Source: Streptomyces roseofulvus (GTDB lineage Bacteria; Actinomycetota; Actinomycetes; Streptomycetales; Streptomycetaceae). Taken from it: a DNA stretch of 64,000 nt. The notes beneath the pieces were generated by a model that did not search any database, was not told the origin of the DNA, and saw only the letters and a program-made list of their open reading frames with translations. Each line of letters starts with the position of its first letter. The stretch's first letter is position 1. The stretch is from positions 4,588,001 to 4,652,000 of the forward strand of contig NZ_BAAAWE010000001.1 of assembly GCF_039534915.1 (NCBI RefSeq), written 5' to 3'. This document shows positions 27,491 through 35,718 of this stretch, one piece after another. The position numbers were made by a program, and so were the translations under genes.

Positions 27491-28364
27491 CGCTCCGTCC
27501 CTGCGGGCCGGCGGAACGACCGCCCCCGACGAAGCCGCCGGGCTGGTCGTGCGGGCCCACGACGCGCCGGGGGCGACGCTGGTCGTGCGGGTGGACCGGG
27601 TGCCCGCCGGCACCCTCGGGCTCGGACGGGAGCTGGCGCGGCTCGACCCCCGGCTGCGGAAGATCGCGTTCTACGGGGCGGCGCCCGACGGCTCCCTGCG
27701 GTACCGGTTCGTGCAGGTCCTGCCGGGCGGCGGGTTCGACTTCCGGGCCGGGTGCGGGCATTCGCTGCTCGCGTGCGTCGTCGCCGAGGGGCGGCCGGGC
27801 CCGGTGACCGTCCGCGCCCTGACCACCGGCGACACCGTCCTGTGCGAGCCGGAGCCGCGGCGGGCGGACGCGTACACGCTGCACTTCCTCCGCCCGCCCG
27901 ACGCCCCCGGCACCCTCCCCACCGGCCGCCCCCGCGACCGCCTCCTCGGCGTGCCGGCCAGCCTCGTCTCGTACGGGAACCCGTACGTCTTCGTCGAGGC
28001 CGGCCGGGTCCGCGGGCAGGCCCATCTGCTGGCGCTCCGGGCCGAGGCCGCCCGGCTCCTCGGACACCCACCGCACTCCGCGCTGCCCAAGATCGCCACG
28101 GTCGACGCCACGCCCGACGGGCTGTCCGTCCGCGCGCTCACCGTCGGCGGCTGGCACCCCCGGCTGGCGCTGACCGGCGCGGCGGCGCTCGCCGCGGCGG
28201 GGGCGCTGGACGGGACCGTCGTGCCGCCGGTCCGGGGCGCCGTCCGCACGCCGGGCGGCACCGTCACGGTCTCCGCCCGCCCCGACCGCGTGAGCGTGCA
28301 CCACAAGCGGGCGACGGTGCTGCGCACCTGCCCGCTGCCGTGGCGCATCCACGCAACGGCGTGA
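27477..28364 (+). CDS. PrpF-like (methylaconitate/methylitaconate isomerase family) protein
   Basis: A 295-residue protein with the doubled diaminopimelate-epimerase fold of PrpF. Matching points are FRAGCGHSLLA (C93, the first catalytic cysteine region), SYGNPYVFVEA, PKIATVDA and LTGAAALAAAGALDGTVV, which parallel PrpF motifs. It is shorter than usual (about 390 residues) and I do not find the second conserved cysteine, so a pure isomerase mechanism is doubtful. It overlaps asnB by 14 bases (GTG 27477). Substrate unknown; a tricarboxylate or unsaturated diacid would fit the family. Confidence 0.65.
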   Translation: MPPRDAPSLRAGGTTAPDEAAGLVVRAHDAPGATLVVRVDRVPAGTLGLGRELARLDPRLRKIAFYGAAPDGSLRYRFVQVLPGGGFDFRAGCGHSLLACVVAEGRPGPVTVRALTTGDTVLCEPEPRRADAYTLHFLRPPDAPGTLPTGRPRDRLLGVPASLVSYGNPYVFVEAGRVRGQAHLLALRAEAARLLGHPPHSALPKIATVDATPDGLSVRALTVGGWHPRLALTGAAALAAAGALDGTVVPPVRGAVRTPGGTVTVSARPDRVSVHHKRATVLRTCPLPWRIHATA

Positions 28365-28462
28365 ACGCGCACCGCTTTTCCCAGCTCCGCCGCTGCTTTC
28401 CTCTGCCACGCTGCAAGGGACCGGCCAGTGGAAGCCGCATCCGTGGGGAGAGCAGAAACCCA

Positions 28463-29209
28463 ATGAAATTCGAGAATCTGCGTGTCGTCGTGACCGGCGC
28501 GTCCCGCTATTTCGGCCGTGCGCTCGCCGTCGGATTCGCCCACCTCGGCGCCGAGGTCTACGTGTCGGCGCGGACCGTCGAGGCGGCGGAGCGGACCCGT
28601 GCCGAGGTGATGGGCTCGGCCCGCGACCGCATCCACGCCTTCGGGTGCGACCTCAGCCGGCCCGCCGAGATCCGGGAGTTCGCGGCCCGGGTCGGCGAAC
28701 ACACCGATCGGGTCGACCTGTTGGTGAACAACGGCGCCCGCTGGCTCGACGGCATGGACCTGGAGGCGACCAGCGACGCCGAGATCGTGGAGACCATCGA
28801 GTCCACGGCCGGCGGCACCGTCCTCATGGTCAAGCACTTCCTGCCGCTGCTGCGCGGCTCGCTGCGGCCCGACATCGTGAACATGGTGGCGGTGCGGGAC
28901 GCGGAGGGCGCCTCCGCGACCGCCGCCGGCGGGGCGCACGAGGCGTTCTGGGCGGCGAAGAGCGCGCAGGCCGGGTTCGCGGACATCCTGGCCCGCCGGC
29001 TGCGGCCGTCCGGGGTGCGGGTCTTCTCCCTGTTCCCGCCGGACTTCTCGACCGCCGACCCGCGCTTCGCCGAGTGGGACGGCATCGACCCGAGCGGCGT
29101 CGCGGCCGACGACAAGCTCACCACCCAGGCGCTCTTCGAGTGCATCGTCTACGCCGTCGAGCAGCCCCGCGACTGCTTCATCCGCTCCTTTCACTTCGAA
29201 CCCCGCTGA
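28463..29209 (+). CDS. Short-chain dehydrogenase/reductase with degenerate active site
   Basis: A 248-residue Rossmann protein recognisable by TGASRYFGRA (10-20), NNGARW and the overall SDR length. The cofactor motif TGxxxGxG has Tyr-Phe where Gly-Ile/Leu is normal, and the catalytic YxxxK is FWAAK with F162 in place of tyrosine (K166 kept); the catalytic serine region reads NMVAVRD. These changes suggest loss or change of redox chemistry. ATG 28463 lies 98 bases after the PrpF-like gene, with GGGGAGAG upstream. Confidence 0.8.
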   Translation: MKFENLRVVVTGASRYFGRALAVGFAHLGAEVYVSARTVEAAERTRAEVMGSARDRIHAFGCDLSRPAEIREFAARVGEHTDRVDLLVNNGARWLDGMDLEATSDAEIVETIESTAGGTVLMVKHFLPLLRGSLRPDIVNMVAVRDAEGASATAAGGAHEAFWAAKSAQAGFADILARRLRPSGVRVFSLFPPDFSTADPRFAEWDGIDPSGVAADDKLTTQALFECIVYAVEQPRDCFIRSFHFEPR

Positions 29210-29324
29210 CCGCCTGCCGAGACCGTCCGACCGGACCGGCGCGCGCCGAACCCTTTCGCGCCCCGCCGTCCTCACGTCACCGTCCCGTCTACCCCCGCAC
29301 CTCGCTGACGCTCAGGAGGCTTCC

Positions 29325-30890
29325 ATGAGCACCCCCGTCTGGATCACCGCGACCCCGCCCGCCACCCACGGCGAACTCCACATCGGCCACCTCGCGGGGC
29401 CGTACGTGGCCGCCGACGTCCTGACCAGATATCTGCGGGCCGAGGGCGAGCCGGTCCGGTTCACCACCGGCACCGCCGACCACGCGAGCTCCGTCGAGGT
29501 GCGGGCGCTGCGGCTCGGCCGCAAGCCGGAGGAGGTGGCGGAGGGGTACCGGGCCGCGATCACCGCCGACTGGCTGCGGTCCGGCGTCGCGTTCGACCAC
29601 ATCGTCCGGCCGCGCCGCGACAAGGGGTACGCGCGCTGGGTGCGGGACCTCTTCGCGAAGCTGTACGCGGAGGGGGTCATCGCCCCGCGGACCCGGCTGC
29701 TGCCGTACTGCGAGCCGTGCGGGCGGTGGCTGCACGGGGCGCACGCCACCGGTTCCTGCCCGCACTGCGGGGCGGCGAGCGACGGCGGGATGTGCCACGA
29801 GTGCGCGCGGCCCAACGACGGCGGCGACCTCGTCGGGGCGCGCTGCGCGGTCTGCGGCACCCCGGCGGTGGCCCGCCGCTGCCGCCGTCTCTACATCCCG
29901 CTGGAGCCGTTCCGGGAGACGCTGGCCGAGTACTGGGCGGCGGCGGGGCTGCCGCCGCGGCTCGCGGCGCTGTGCGAGTCGCTGGTGGAGGACGGGCTGC
30001 CGGACATCGCGGTCGGCCACCCGGCCGAGTGGGGGCTCGACGTGCCGGTGGAGGGTTTCCCCGAGCACCGGATCGACGGCTGCTTCGAGGCGGCGGCGAT
30101 GCACCTCTTCGGGCACGACACGAAGGGGCCGCTGCCGGCCCGCGCCCTCCACTTCTGCGGTTTCGGGCACTCCTTCTGCCACGCGGTGCTGCTGCCGGTG
30201 CTGCTGCTCGCGCAGGGCGTGAAGCTGCCGCAGGACTTCAACGTGAACGAGTCCTTCGTGATCGAGGAGGGGGTGCGGGAGGGGAACGTGTGGGCGCTCG
30301 ACCTGCTCACCGAGTACGGCTCCGACACCCTGCGCCGCCACGTCCTGCAGGCCCGGCCGCTGGGCCGCCGGACGGTCTTCCGGCGGGAGCGGCTCGCCGC
30401 CGCCCGGCGGGAGCTGGACGAGAACTGGAACAGCTGGCTGTCCCGGCTCTTCGCGGCGGTCCGCGAGGAGTGCGACGGGCGGGCCCCGCAGGCGCTGCCC
30501 GGCGGCACCGGCTGGGAGATCCTGGAGCGGCGGCTGCACCGGGGGGTGGACGATCTGCGGGAGGCGTACGGCCCCGACGCCTTCGACCCGCGCCGGGCGG
30601 TCGCCGTCCTCGACGAGATGGTCCGCTCGGTGGCCGACTTCGGGTACGTCAACGCGCACGAGCGGTGCCGCCCCACCACCGCCTGCCGCCATCTGCCCGC
30701 GCTGACCGCGCAGTTGGCGGTGGCGTCGGCGCTGACGGCGTGGGCGCGGCCGGTCATGCCGGAGGGCGCGGACCGGCTGGCGGCGGCGCTGCGGGTGGAG
30801 ACGGGACGGCCGGTGGACTGGCACGCGCTGATCCCGCCGCTGCCGGGGACCCGGCTCTCCCCTCCGTCGGGCCCGGTCTTCGGTTTCTGA
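29325..30890 (+). CDS. Methionyl-tRNA synthetase-like protein lacking KMSKS
   Basis: A 521-residue class I synthetase-like protein. HGELHIGHLAGPYVAADV keeps the HIGH ATP-binding motif at 19-22. A zinc-ribbon insertion at about 129-178 has four CxxC pairs, as in MetRS. Where MetRS has KMSKS followed by GN.I, this protein has NESFVIEEGVREGN (308-321): the lysines of the mobile loop are gone. The anticodon-binding helical domain follows (WNSWLSRLF). Housekeeping MetRS must lie elsewhere. It could activate an amino acid for a small-molecule acceptor, as MshC (a CysRS relative) does for mycothiol, or have lost catalysis. ATG 29325 follows AGGAGG. Confidence 0.78.
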   Translation: MSTPVWITATPPATHGELHIGHLAGPYVAADVLTRYLRAEGEPVRFTTGTADHASSVEVRALRLGRKPEEVAEGYRAAITADWLRSGVAFDHIVRPRRDKGYARWVRDLFAKLYAEGVIAPRTRLLPYCEPCGRWLHGAHATGSCPHCGAASDGGMCHECARPNDGGDLVGARCAVCGTPAVARRCRRLYIPLEPFRETLAEYWAAAGLPPRLAALCESLVEDGLPDIAVGHPAEWGLDVPVEGFPEHRIDGCFEAAAMHLFGHDTKGPLPARALHFCGFGHSFCHAVLLPVLLLAQGVKLPQDFNVNESFVIEEGVREGNVWALDLLTEYGSDTLRRHVLQARPLGRRTVFRRERLAAARRELDENWNSWLSRLFAAVREECDGRAPQALPGGTGWEILERRLHRGVDDLREAYGPDAFDPRRAVAVLDEMVRSVADFGYVNAHERCRPTTACRHLPALTAQLAVASALTAWARPVMPEGADRLAAALRVETGRPVDWHALIPPLPGTRLSPPSGPVFGF

Positions 30891-30910
30891 GCCCGTACCG
30901 CCCGTCCCGT

Positions 30911-30940
30911 ACTTCTAAGCCACTAAGAAGCCGGATACAA
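30911..30940. promoter_or_regulatory. A/T-rich imperfect inverted repeat before the glycosyltransferase gene
   Basis: ACTTCTAAGCCACTAAGAAG (30911-30930) contains CTTCT facing AGAAG, followed by GGATACAA that can serve as a -10. The stretch stands out by its low GC in the 123-base gap. It could be a separate promoter with operator for the next gene. Confidence 0.35.
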
Positions 30941-31013
30941 GTCACCCCTGCCGCGTGGGCCCGGCGCGACACGCGCGGGGGCACGCGGCTCCCCCACCCC
31001 TCAGGAGCCCCTC

Positions 31014-32351
31014 GTGTCCCTGCGCGTCGCCATGCTCAGTGCCCACACCTCCCCGCTCCACCAGCCCGGAACCGGGGACGCCGGCGGCATGAACGTCTAC
31101 ATGGTCGAACTCTCCCGGGCCCTCGCCGAACAGGGCCTGGAGGTCGACCTGTTCACCCGCTGCCAGGGCGGCGGCGAGCCCCGGATCACCGATCTGGCGC
31201 CCGGCGTGCGGGTCCGGCAGGTGGTGGCGGGCCCGCGTCGGCCGGTGCCCAAGGAGGCGGTACCGGATCTGGTGCTGCCCTTCGCGCTGGGCCTGCTGCG
31301 GGAGCGGAGCCGGTACGACCTGGTCCACTCGCACTACTGGCTCTCCGGGCAGGCGGGCGGCATCGCCGCCTTCGGCTGGGGCACCCCGCTGGTGCACACC
31401 GCGCACACCCTGGCCCTGGTGAAGAACGCGCACCTGGGCGAGGGCGACACCCCGGAGCCGCCGGCCCGGATCCTCGGCGAGCGGCACCTGGCGGCGGAGG
31501 CCGACCGGCTGATCGCGAACACGGCGGACGAGGCCGAGGCGCTGCGGAGCCTGTACGGGGCGGATCCGGCCCGCACCGAGGTCGTCCGTCCGGGGGTGGA
31601 CCTGCGGACCTTCGCGCCCGGGCCCGGCCCCGACGCCGGGCGGGCGGCGGCGCGGGCCCGGCTGGGGCTGCCGGCGGACGCGTTCGTGCCGCTGTACGCG
31701 GGGCGGATCCAGCCGCTGAAGGGCCCGGACGTGCTGGTGCGGGCGGTGGCGGAGCTGCTGCGGATGGCGCCGGGACTGCGGGAGCGGCTGCTGGTCCCGG
31801 TGATCGGCGGGCACTCGGGGGCGGGGGAGCAGGGCGTGGTGGCGCGGCTCGCGGCGGAGCTGGGGGTGACCGACGTGCTGCGGCCGTGTCCGCCGGTGCC
31901 GCAGGAGCGGCTGGCGGAGTGGTTCCGGGCGGCGGACGTGCTGGTGGTGCCGTCGCGGAGCGAGTCGTTCGGTCTGGTGGCGGCGGAGGCGCAGGCGTGC
32001 GGGACGCCGGTGCTCGCGTCGGCGGTGGGCGGGCTGCCGACGGCGGTGTGGGAGGGGGTGACGGGGCTGCTCGTCCGGGGGCACGAGCCGGTGGAGTACG
32101 CCCGGCGGCTGCTGTGGCTGGCGGTGAATCCGCGGGCGCGGGCGACGATGGGGGTGGCGGCGGTCGGGCACGCCCGGGGGATGAGCTGGCGGGGCGCCGC
32201 GGCGCGGACGGTCGAGGTGTACGAGGCCGCGCTCGCGGAACCGGGAGGGGGTGGCGCGGCGGCGTCACGGGTGGGGCAAGGGCGGCGGCACGCCCCTGCC
32301 CCGGCGGCCCCTCTCTCCTGGAGGAACGAGAAGGCCGTAGCACGAGTCTAG
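31014..32351 (+). CDS. GT4 glycosyltransferase, MshA-like (inositol-phosphate GlcNAc transferase paralogue)
   Basis: A 445-residue GT-B enzyme very similar in layout to MshA: GTGDAGGMNVYMVELSRALA at the N terminus, HSHYWLSGQ, TAHTLALVKN, GDTPEP, then the C-terminal donor domain with PLYAGRIQPLKGPDVL and PSRSESFGLVAAEAQACG. MshA joins GlcNAc to inositol-3-phosphate in mycothiol synthesis. The neighbours here (PIG-L deacetylase, synthetase-like protein) are not the usual mshA context, so I read it as a pathway-specific paralogue; acceptor unknown. The last 40 residues are an Ala/Gly-rich extension. The GTG start follows AGGAG. Confidence 0.82.
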   Translation: MSLRVAMLSAHTSPLHQPGTGDAGGMNVYMVELSRALAEQGLEVDLFTRCQGGGEPRITDLAPGVRVRQVVAGPRRPVPKEAVPDLVLPFALGLLRERSRYDLVHSHYWLSGQAGGIAAFGWGTPLVHTAHTLALVKNAHLGEGDTPEPPARILGERHLAAEADRLIANTADEAEALRSLYGADPARTEVVRPGVDLRTFAPGPGPDAGRAAARARLGLPADAFVPLYAGRIQPLKGPDVLVRAVAELLRMAPGLRERLLVPVIGGHSGAGEQGVVARLAAELGVTDVLRPCPPVPQERLAEWFRAADVLVVPSRSESFGLVAAEAQACGTPVLASAVGGLPTAVWEGVTGLLVRGHEPVEYARRLLWLAVNPRARATMGVAAVGHARGMSWRGAAARTVEVYEAALAEPGGGGAAASRVGQGRRHAPAPAAPLSWRNEKAVARV

Positions 32352-32390
32352 CATCTCTTTTGGTTCAACCAAAGGTTAGATGCGCTACGG
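32349..32390. promoter_or_regulatory. Nested inverted repeat after the glycosyltransferase gene
   Basis: TTTGGTT-C-AACCAAA (32359-32373) is a 7-1-7 palindrome, and ATCT/AGAT with partial AGC/GCT arms flank it. There is no T-run, so an operator is likelier than a terminator. It overlaps the stop codon of the upstream gene and lies about 190 bases before the peptide gene. Confidence 0.5.
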
Positions 32391-32577
32391 ATCCGCCAAT
32401 TCCGTTGATTCGGCGTCCGATTGACGCACACACGCCATGGCGGGTCCACGCATCGAGGAACTCTGGATTCACCAACAGGGCGCCGACAGAATGGAGTTGT
32501 CTTCAGGGAACGCCCGGCGGCACGGGCCCCCTGAGACGGGAATCAGCGCATTCACCACGACGACTCCTGGAGGAATC

Positions 32578-32781
32578 ATGTCCGTCGAGCAGAACTCCGG
32601 AATGCAGAAGACCGTCCGCCAGTTCCTGGTCGCCCTCACCGCCTGTCTCGCCGTCGCCGGCGCCGCCGTCTACGCGGTCTCCCCCGGCGGCGCCCCGGAA
32701 TCCCCGGTCCAGCACGCGGGTGTCACCGTCGACTGGCCGCACACCACCGCGACCGCCACCCCCGCCCCGCCGGTGAACTGA
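32578..32781 (+). CDS. Small single-pass or secreted peptide
   Basis: A 67-residue peptide from ATG 32578 with GGAGGA at 32569-32574. A short N terminus is followed by a hydrophobic segment (FLVALTACLAVAGAAVYAV, 16-34), then a Pro/Thr/Ala-rich tail of about 33 residues that would face outward. No lipobox. The gene faces two LuxR-type regulators across a shared terminator. A signal-peptide precursor or membrane partner for those regulators is possible but unproven. Confidence 0.65.
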   Translation: MSVEQNSGMQKTVRQFLVALTACLAVAGAAVYAVSPGGAPESPVQHAGVTVDWPHTTATATPAPPVN

Positions 32782-32793
32782 CCCGTCCCGACG

Positions 32794-32855
32794 GAATTCC
32801 GGAAGCCCCGTGATCGGCCTGCCACGATCACGGGGCTTTCGCGCGTCCGGAATTC
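32794..32855. terminator. Bidirectional terminator between the peptide and luxR genes
   Basis: The core stem AAGCCCCGTGATCG (32803-32816) pairs with 32825-32838 around an 8-base loop and ends in TTT. GAATTCCGGA (32794-32803) and TCCGGAATTC (32846-32855) form an outer pair. It serves two convergent genes. Confidence 0.88.
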
Positions 32856-32897
32856 GGCGGCTCCGCGATTGCGCCGGCGCGGGAGCCGGCGGGGCAT

Positions 32898-33950
32898 TCA
32901 GTCCAGCCAGCCGAGCCGCACCGCGCGCACCCCGGCCTCGAATCGGCTCGACGCCCCCAATTCCTGCATGAGTTCGGAGAGCATCCGGCTCACCGTACGC
33001 AGCGAGACGCCGAGGTTCCGGGCGATCTTCTCGTCCTTCATGCCGTCCGCGAGCATCTGGAGCGCCGCCCGCTGCTGCTCCGAGAGGCCGTCGCCGCCGC
33101 GCTCGGGCGCCACGTCGTCGCCGTACGGGGTGGCGGTGTGCCAGCAGTGCTCGTACAGGCTCAGGCAGGAGCCGACGAGCAGCGGGCCGCGGGCCAGGAT
33201 CGCACCCCGGCCGGGCTCCTCCGGGTGCAGCGGCACCATCGCGTACTGCTGGTCCACCAGGACCATCGTCATGGGGAGTTCGGGGGCGATCCGGACCTCG
33301 ACGCCCAACTCGGCGCGGCGCTTGAGGACGGCCGCCGCCTCCGGCCGGACGGCGTCCTGGGTGCGGTAGATCGCGCGGATCCGGACGCCCTGCGCGAGCT
33401 TGCGCGCGTCCCGCTCGAAGATCCGCTCGGGGACCTGGCGGGCCGGGCCCGTGGGGTACATCGAGCAGGACGCCTCCTGGGTGACGTCGACGATGTCCTC
33501 CAGGGCCTGCTGGATCCGCCGGTAGTCGGTGATCGTCTCGACGGCGATCTCGGAGCCCGCCAGGGTGCCGGGCCGCAGAAAGGTCCCGGCCAGCGTCTCC
33601 AGGGTGCCGTACGCCTGGTCGGCCTCGGCGAGGTGTTCCCGCAGCCGGGCCCGCTCCCGGTCCAGGATCCGCAGCAGGGCGATCTCCGGGTCCACCGAGG
33701 CGACCGCGTCCTCCTCGGGACGCCAGTCCTCGTTCCGCAGGTCGGCGGCGGTGGCGTGCCGGCTGGTGGTCGGGACGATCAGGCCGAGGGAGAGCAGTTC
33801 GGCCCGACATCGCTCGTACTCCTCCGGCGCGAGACCTAACCCGGCGGCGACCTCGGTGTAGTTCGACACCCCGCGACGGCGCAGCTCCTGATAGAGCGTC
33901 ACCAGCAGCCCGGTCCCGTCTCCCACCGTGCCGCCGTCCGTCGTGACCAT
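32898..33950 (-). CDS. LuxR-type regulator with N-terminal TrmB-like winged helix
   Basis: A 350-residue protein. The N terminus (LYQELRRRGVSNYTEVAAGLGL) is a winged-helix-like domain, the middle (about 100-270) is a PLD/TrmB-like sensory region, and residues about 285-345 are a GerE-type helix-turn-helix (EQQRAALQMLADGMKDEKIA, VSLRTVSRMLSELM). It is paralogous to the next gene along most of its length. No receiver domain. ATG 33950. Confidence 0.85.
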   Translation of the reverse strand: MVTTDGGTVGDGTGLLVTLYQELRRRGVSNYTEVAAGLGLAPEEYERCRAELLSLGLIVPTTSRHATAADLRNEDWRPEEDAVASVDPEIALLRILDRERARLREHLAEADQAYGTLETLAGTFLRPGTLAGSEIAVETITDYRRIQQALEDIVDVTQEASCSMYPTGPARQVPERIFERDARKLAQGVRIRAIYRTQDAVRPEAAAVLKRRAELGVEVRIAPELPMTMVLVDQQYAMVPLHPEEPGRGAILARGPLLVGSCLSLYEHCWHTATPYGDDVAPERGGDGLSEQQRAALQMLADGMKDEKIARNLGVSLRTVSRMLSELMQELGASSRFEAGVRAVRLGWLD

Positions 33951-34000
33951 GGCGAACTTCCCCCTCGTCGTCGCGAAATCGACCGTCCCGGACCGTCAGG

Positions 34001-35047
34001 CTACGCGCTGTGTCCCGGCCCGCCGAGGTCGTCGGGGCCGTTCTCGCCGTCCAGCAGGCCCAGCCGGGCCGCCTTCACGCCCGCCTCGAAGCGGCTGGCC
34101 GCGCCCAGCTCCTGCATCACCTCGGAGATGAGCCGGCTGACCGTGCGCAGTGACACCCCGAGGTTCCGCGCCACCTGCTCGTCCTTGATGCCGGAGGCGA
34201 GCATCCGCAGCGCCGCCCGCTGCTGTTCGGTCACCCCGTCGCCGTCGTGCGCGTCGGCTTCCCGGTGGCCGTACGGGGTGGCGGAGCGCCAGCAGTACGC
34301 GTACAGGGCCCGGTAGGCGCGGACCAGACCCGGGCCGCGGGCCAGGATCGCGGGGGAGGCGGGGTCGCGGGGGTCCGTGGGCAGCAGGGCGAAGGACTCG
34401 TCGGCGAGCACCATGTTCATGGGGACGACGGGGGAGAGCCGGATCTCCGCGCCGAGCGCGGTACGGGCCGCCAGGTGCTGGTCCATCTCGGGGACCTGGC
34501 CGACCCGGTGGCTGTACATGGCCTCGACGCGGACCCCTCGGGCCACCCGCTCCCGGTCCCGGTCCAGCTCCAGGGCCATCTCCTCGCGCCGGACCGAGCC
34601 GGTCGCCATGGTGTGGACGGACTCCCGGGCCGTCTTCGTCAGGTCGGCGAGCTCGCGGCGGATCCGCGCCGGATCGTCGACGATCTCCACCTCGACCTCG
34701 GAACCCGGTTCGGTCCGGGCCCGCAGGAACGGTCCGGCGAGGGTCTCCAGGGCGGTGTGGGCGCGGCTGGTCTCGGCGAGCCGGCTCTCCAGCCGGTCCC
34801 GCTCGTGCCGCAGCAGCCCGAGCAGGGCCACGTCCGGGGCGACGACCTGCGGCGGGTCCGACGCCGGTCCGGCGCCGACCAGTCCGAGACCGGCCAACTC
34901 GGCCCGGGCCCGGTCCCGTTCGGCGTCGGTGAGCTGGAGGTCGCGGGCCGCGTCGGCGAGCGGGGTGCCCGGGGCGGCGCGCAGCGCCTGGTAGAGGGCG
35001 AGGGCCTGCTCGCCTCCTGTGCGTACTCCGGCGGCGTTCTTGGACAC
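34001..35047 (-). CDS. LuxR-type regulator, paralogue of the preceding one
   Basis: A 348-residue protein from GTG 35047 (AGGGGA lies 13 bases upstream; a GTG at 35116 would add 23 residues). It has the same order of domains as the regulator encoded at 32898-33950, with closely matching ends (EQQRAALRMLASGIKDEQVA, SLRTVSRLISEVMQELGA). The two genes are 50 bases apart in the same direction and look like a tandem duplication that diverged mainly in the central ligand or sensory part. Confidence 0.82.
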   Translation of the reverse strand: MSKNAAGVRTGGEQALALYQALRAAPGTPLADAARDLQLTDAERDRARAELAGLGLVGAGPASDPPQVVAPDVALLGLLRHERDRLESRLAETSRAHTALETLAGPFLRARTEPGSEVEVEIVDDPARIRRELADLTKTARESVHTMATGSVRREEMALELDRDRERVARGVRVEAMYSHRVGQVPEMDQHLAARTALGAEIRLSPVVPMNMVLADESFALLPTDPRDPASPAILARGPGLVRAYRALYAYCWRSATPYGHREADAHDGDGVTEQQRAALRMLASGIKDEQVARNLGVSLRTVSRLISEVMQELGAASRFEAGVKAARLGLLDGENGPDDLGGPGHSA

Positions 35048-35164
35048 GGCGGCAGCAGACTCCCCTCGGATCGCACGGATCCCGTCGAAAAAACGCCCCG
35101 GCAGACCCTGCCACACATTCGAACGTTCCGCACGAGGTCCCCGGGCGAAGCCGCACGGACGGGG

Positions 35165-35608
35165 TCAGGTCGACCCTTCCGCGCAATCGGGGCACAGCCC
35201 CTTGAAGACGAGCTCGGTCTCGGCGGTCTCCCAGCCCGGCAGGCTGTCGCGCGGCGGCGCGGGCGCGGGCGCCGTCACGTTCTCCACCCGGCCGCAGTTC
35301 ACGCAGAGGGCGTGCTGGTGGCGGGGGCCCGAGATCTCGAAGACGGCCGGCAGCCCGGGCCGGTCGAACTTGGCGACCAGGCCGGTCTCCTGGAAGTGCC
35401 GCAGCATCTCGTAGACGGCCTGGCTGGTGAGGGTGCCGAGCCGCTCGCGGGCGGTCGCGGTGATCGCCTCGACGTCGAGGTGGCCGCCGGCGGCGAGCAC
35501 CGAGAGGACCTCCAGGCGCGGCCCGGTGACCCGCAGGCCGACGTCCCTCAGGCGCTGGATCACCGCCTCGCGGCCCGTCAGCTCTTCCACGACTGCCCTC
35601 TCGCCCAT
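35165..35608 (-). CDS. Fur-family transcriptional regulator
   Basis: A 147-residue Fur-like repressor. The N-terminal winged helix (VTGPRLEVLSVLAAGGHLDVEA, TLTSQAVYEMLRHFQETGLV) is followed by HQHALCVNCGRVENV and CPDC near the C terminus, the two CxxC zinc sites. Streptomyces has several such proteins (FurA, CatR, Zur, Nur); without katG, catalase or zinc genes next to it the regulon cannot be named. A perfect palindrome 11 bases upstream of the start may be its own operator. Confidence 0.87.
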   Translation of the reverse strand: MGERAVVEELTGREAVIQRLRDVGLRVTGPRLEVLSVLAAGGHLDVEAITATARERLGTLTSQAVYEMLRHFQETGLVAKFDRPGLPAVFEISGPRHQHALCVNCGRVENVTAPAPAPPRDSLPGWETAETELVFKGLCPDCAEGST

Positions 35609-35618
35609 CTGGTCCGCT

Positions 35619-35628
35619 CAAACGTTTG
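35619..35628. promoter_or_regulatory. Palindrome CAAACGTTTG upstream of the fur-family gene
   Basis: A perfect 10-base palindrome 11 bases upstream of the start codon, within the presumed promoter or leader. Consistent with autoregulation. Confidence 0.4.
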
Positions 35629-35718
35629 CGGGCATCGTACCTCTTGCCCGCCCGCCCCGGCAGGCGGGAGTCGGCCAGTCCCCGGACCGCCGGCGGCCGG
35701 TCCGCCGTCGCCCGGGCG

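Noticed and set aside
32349..32390. Rho-independent terminator
   Set aside because: The palindrome has a one-base centre and no following T-run; operator is more likely.
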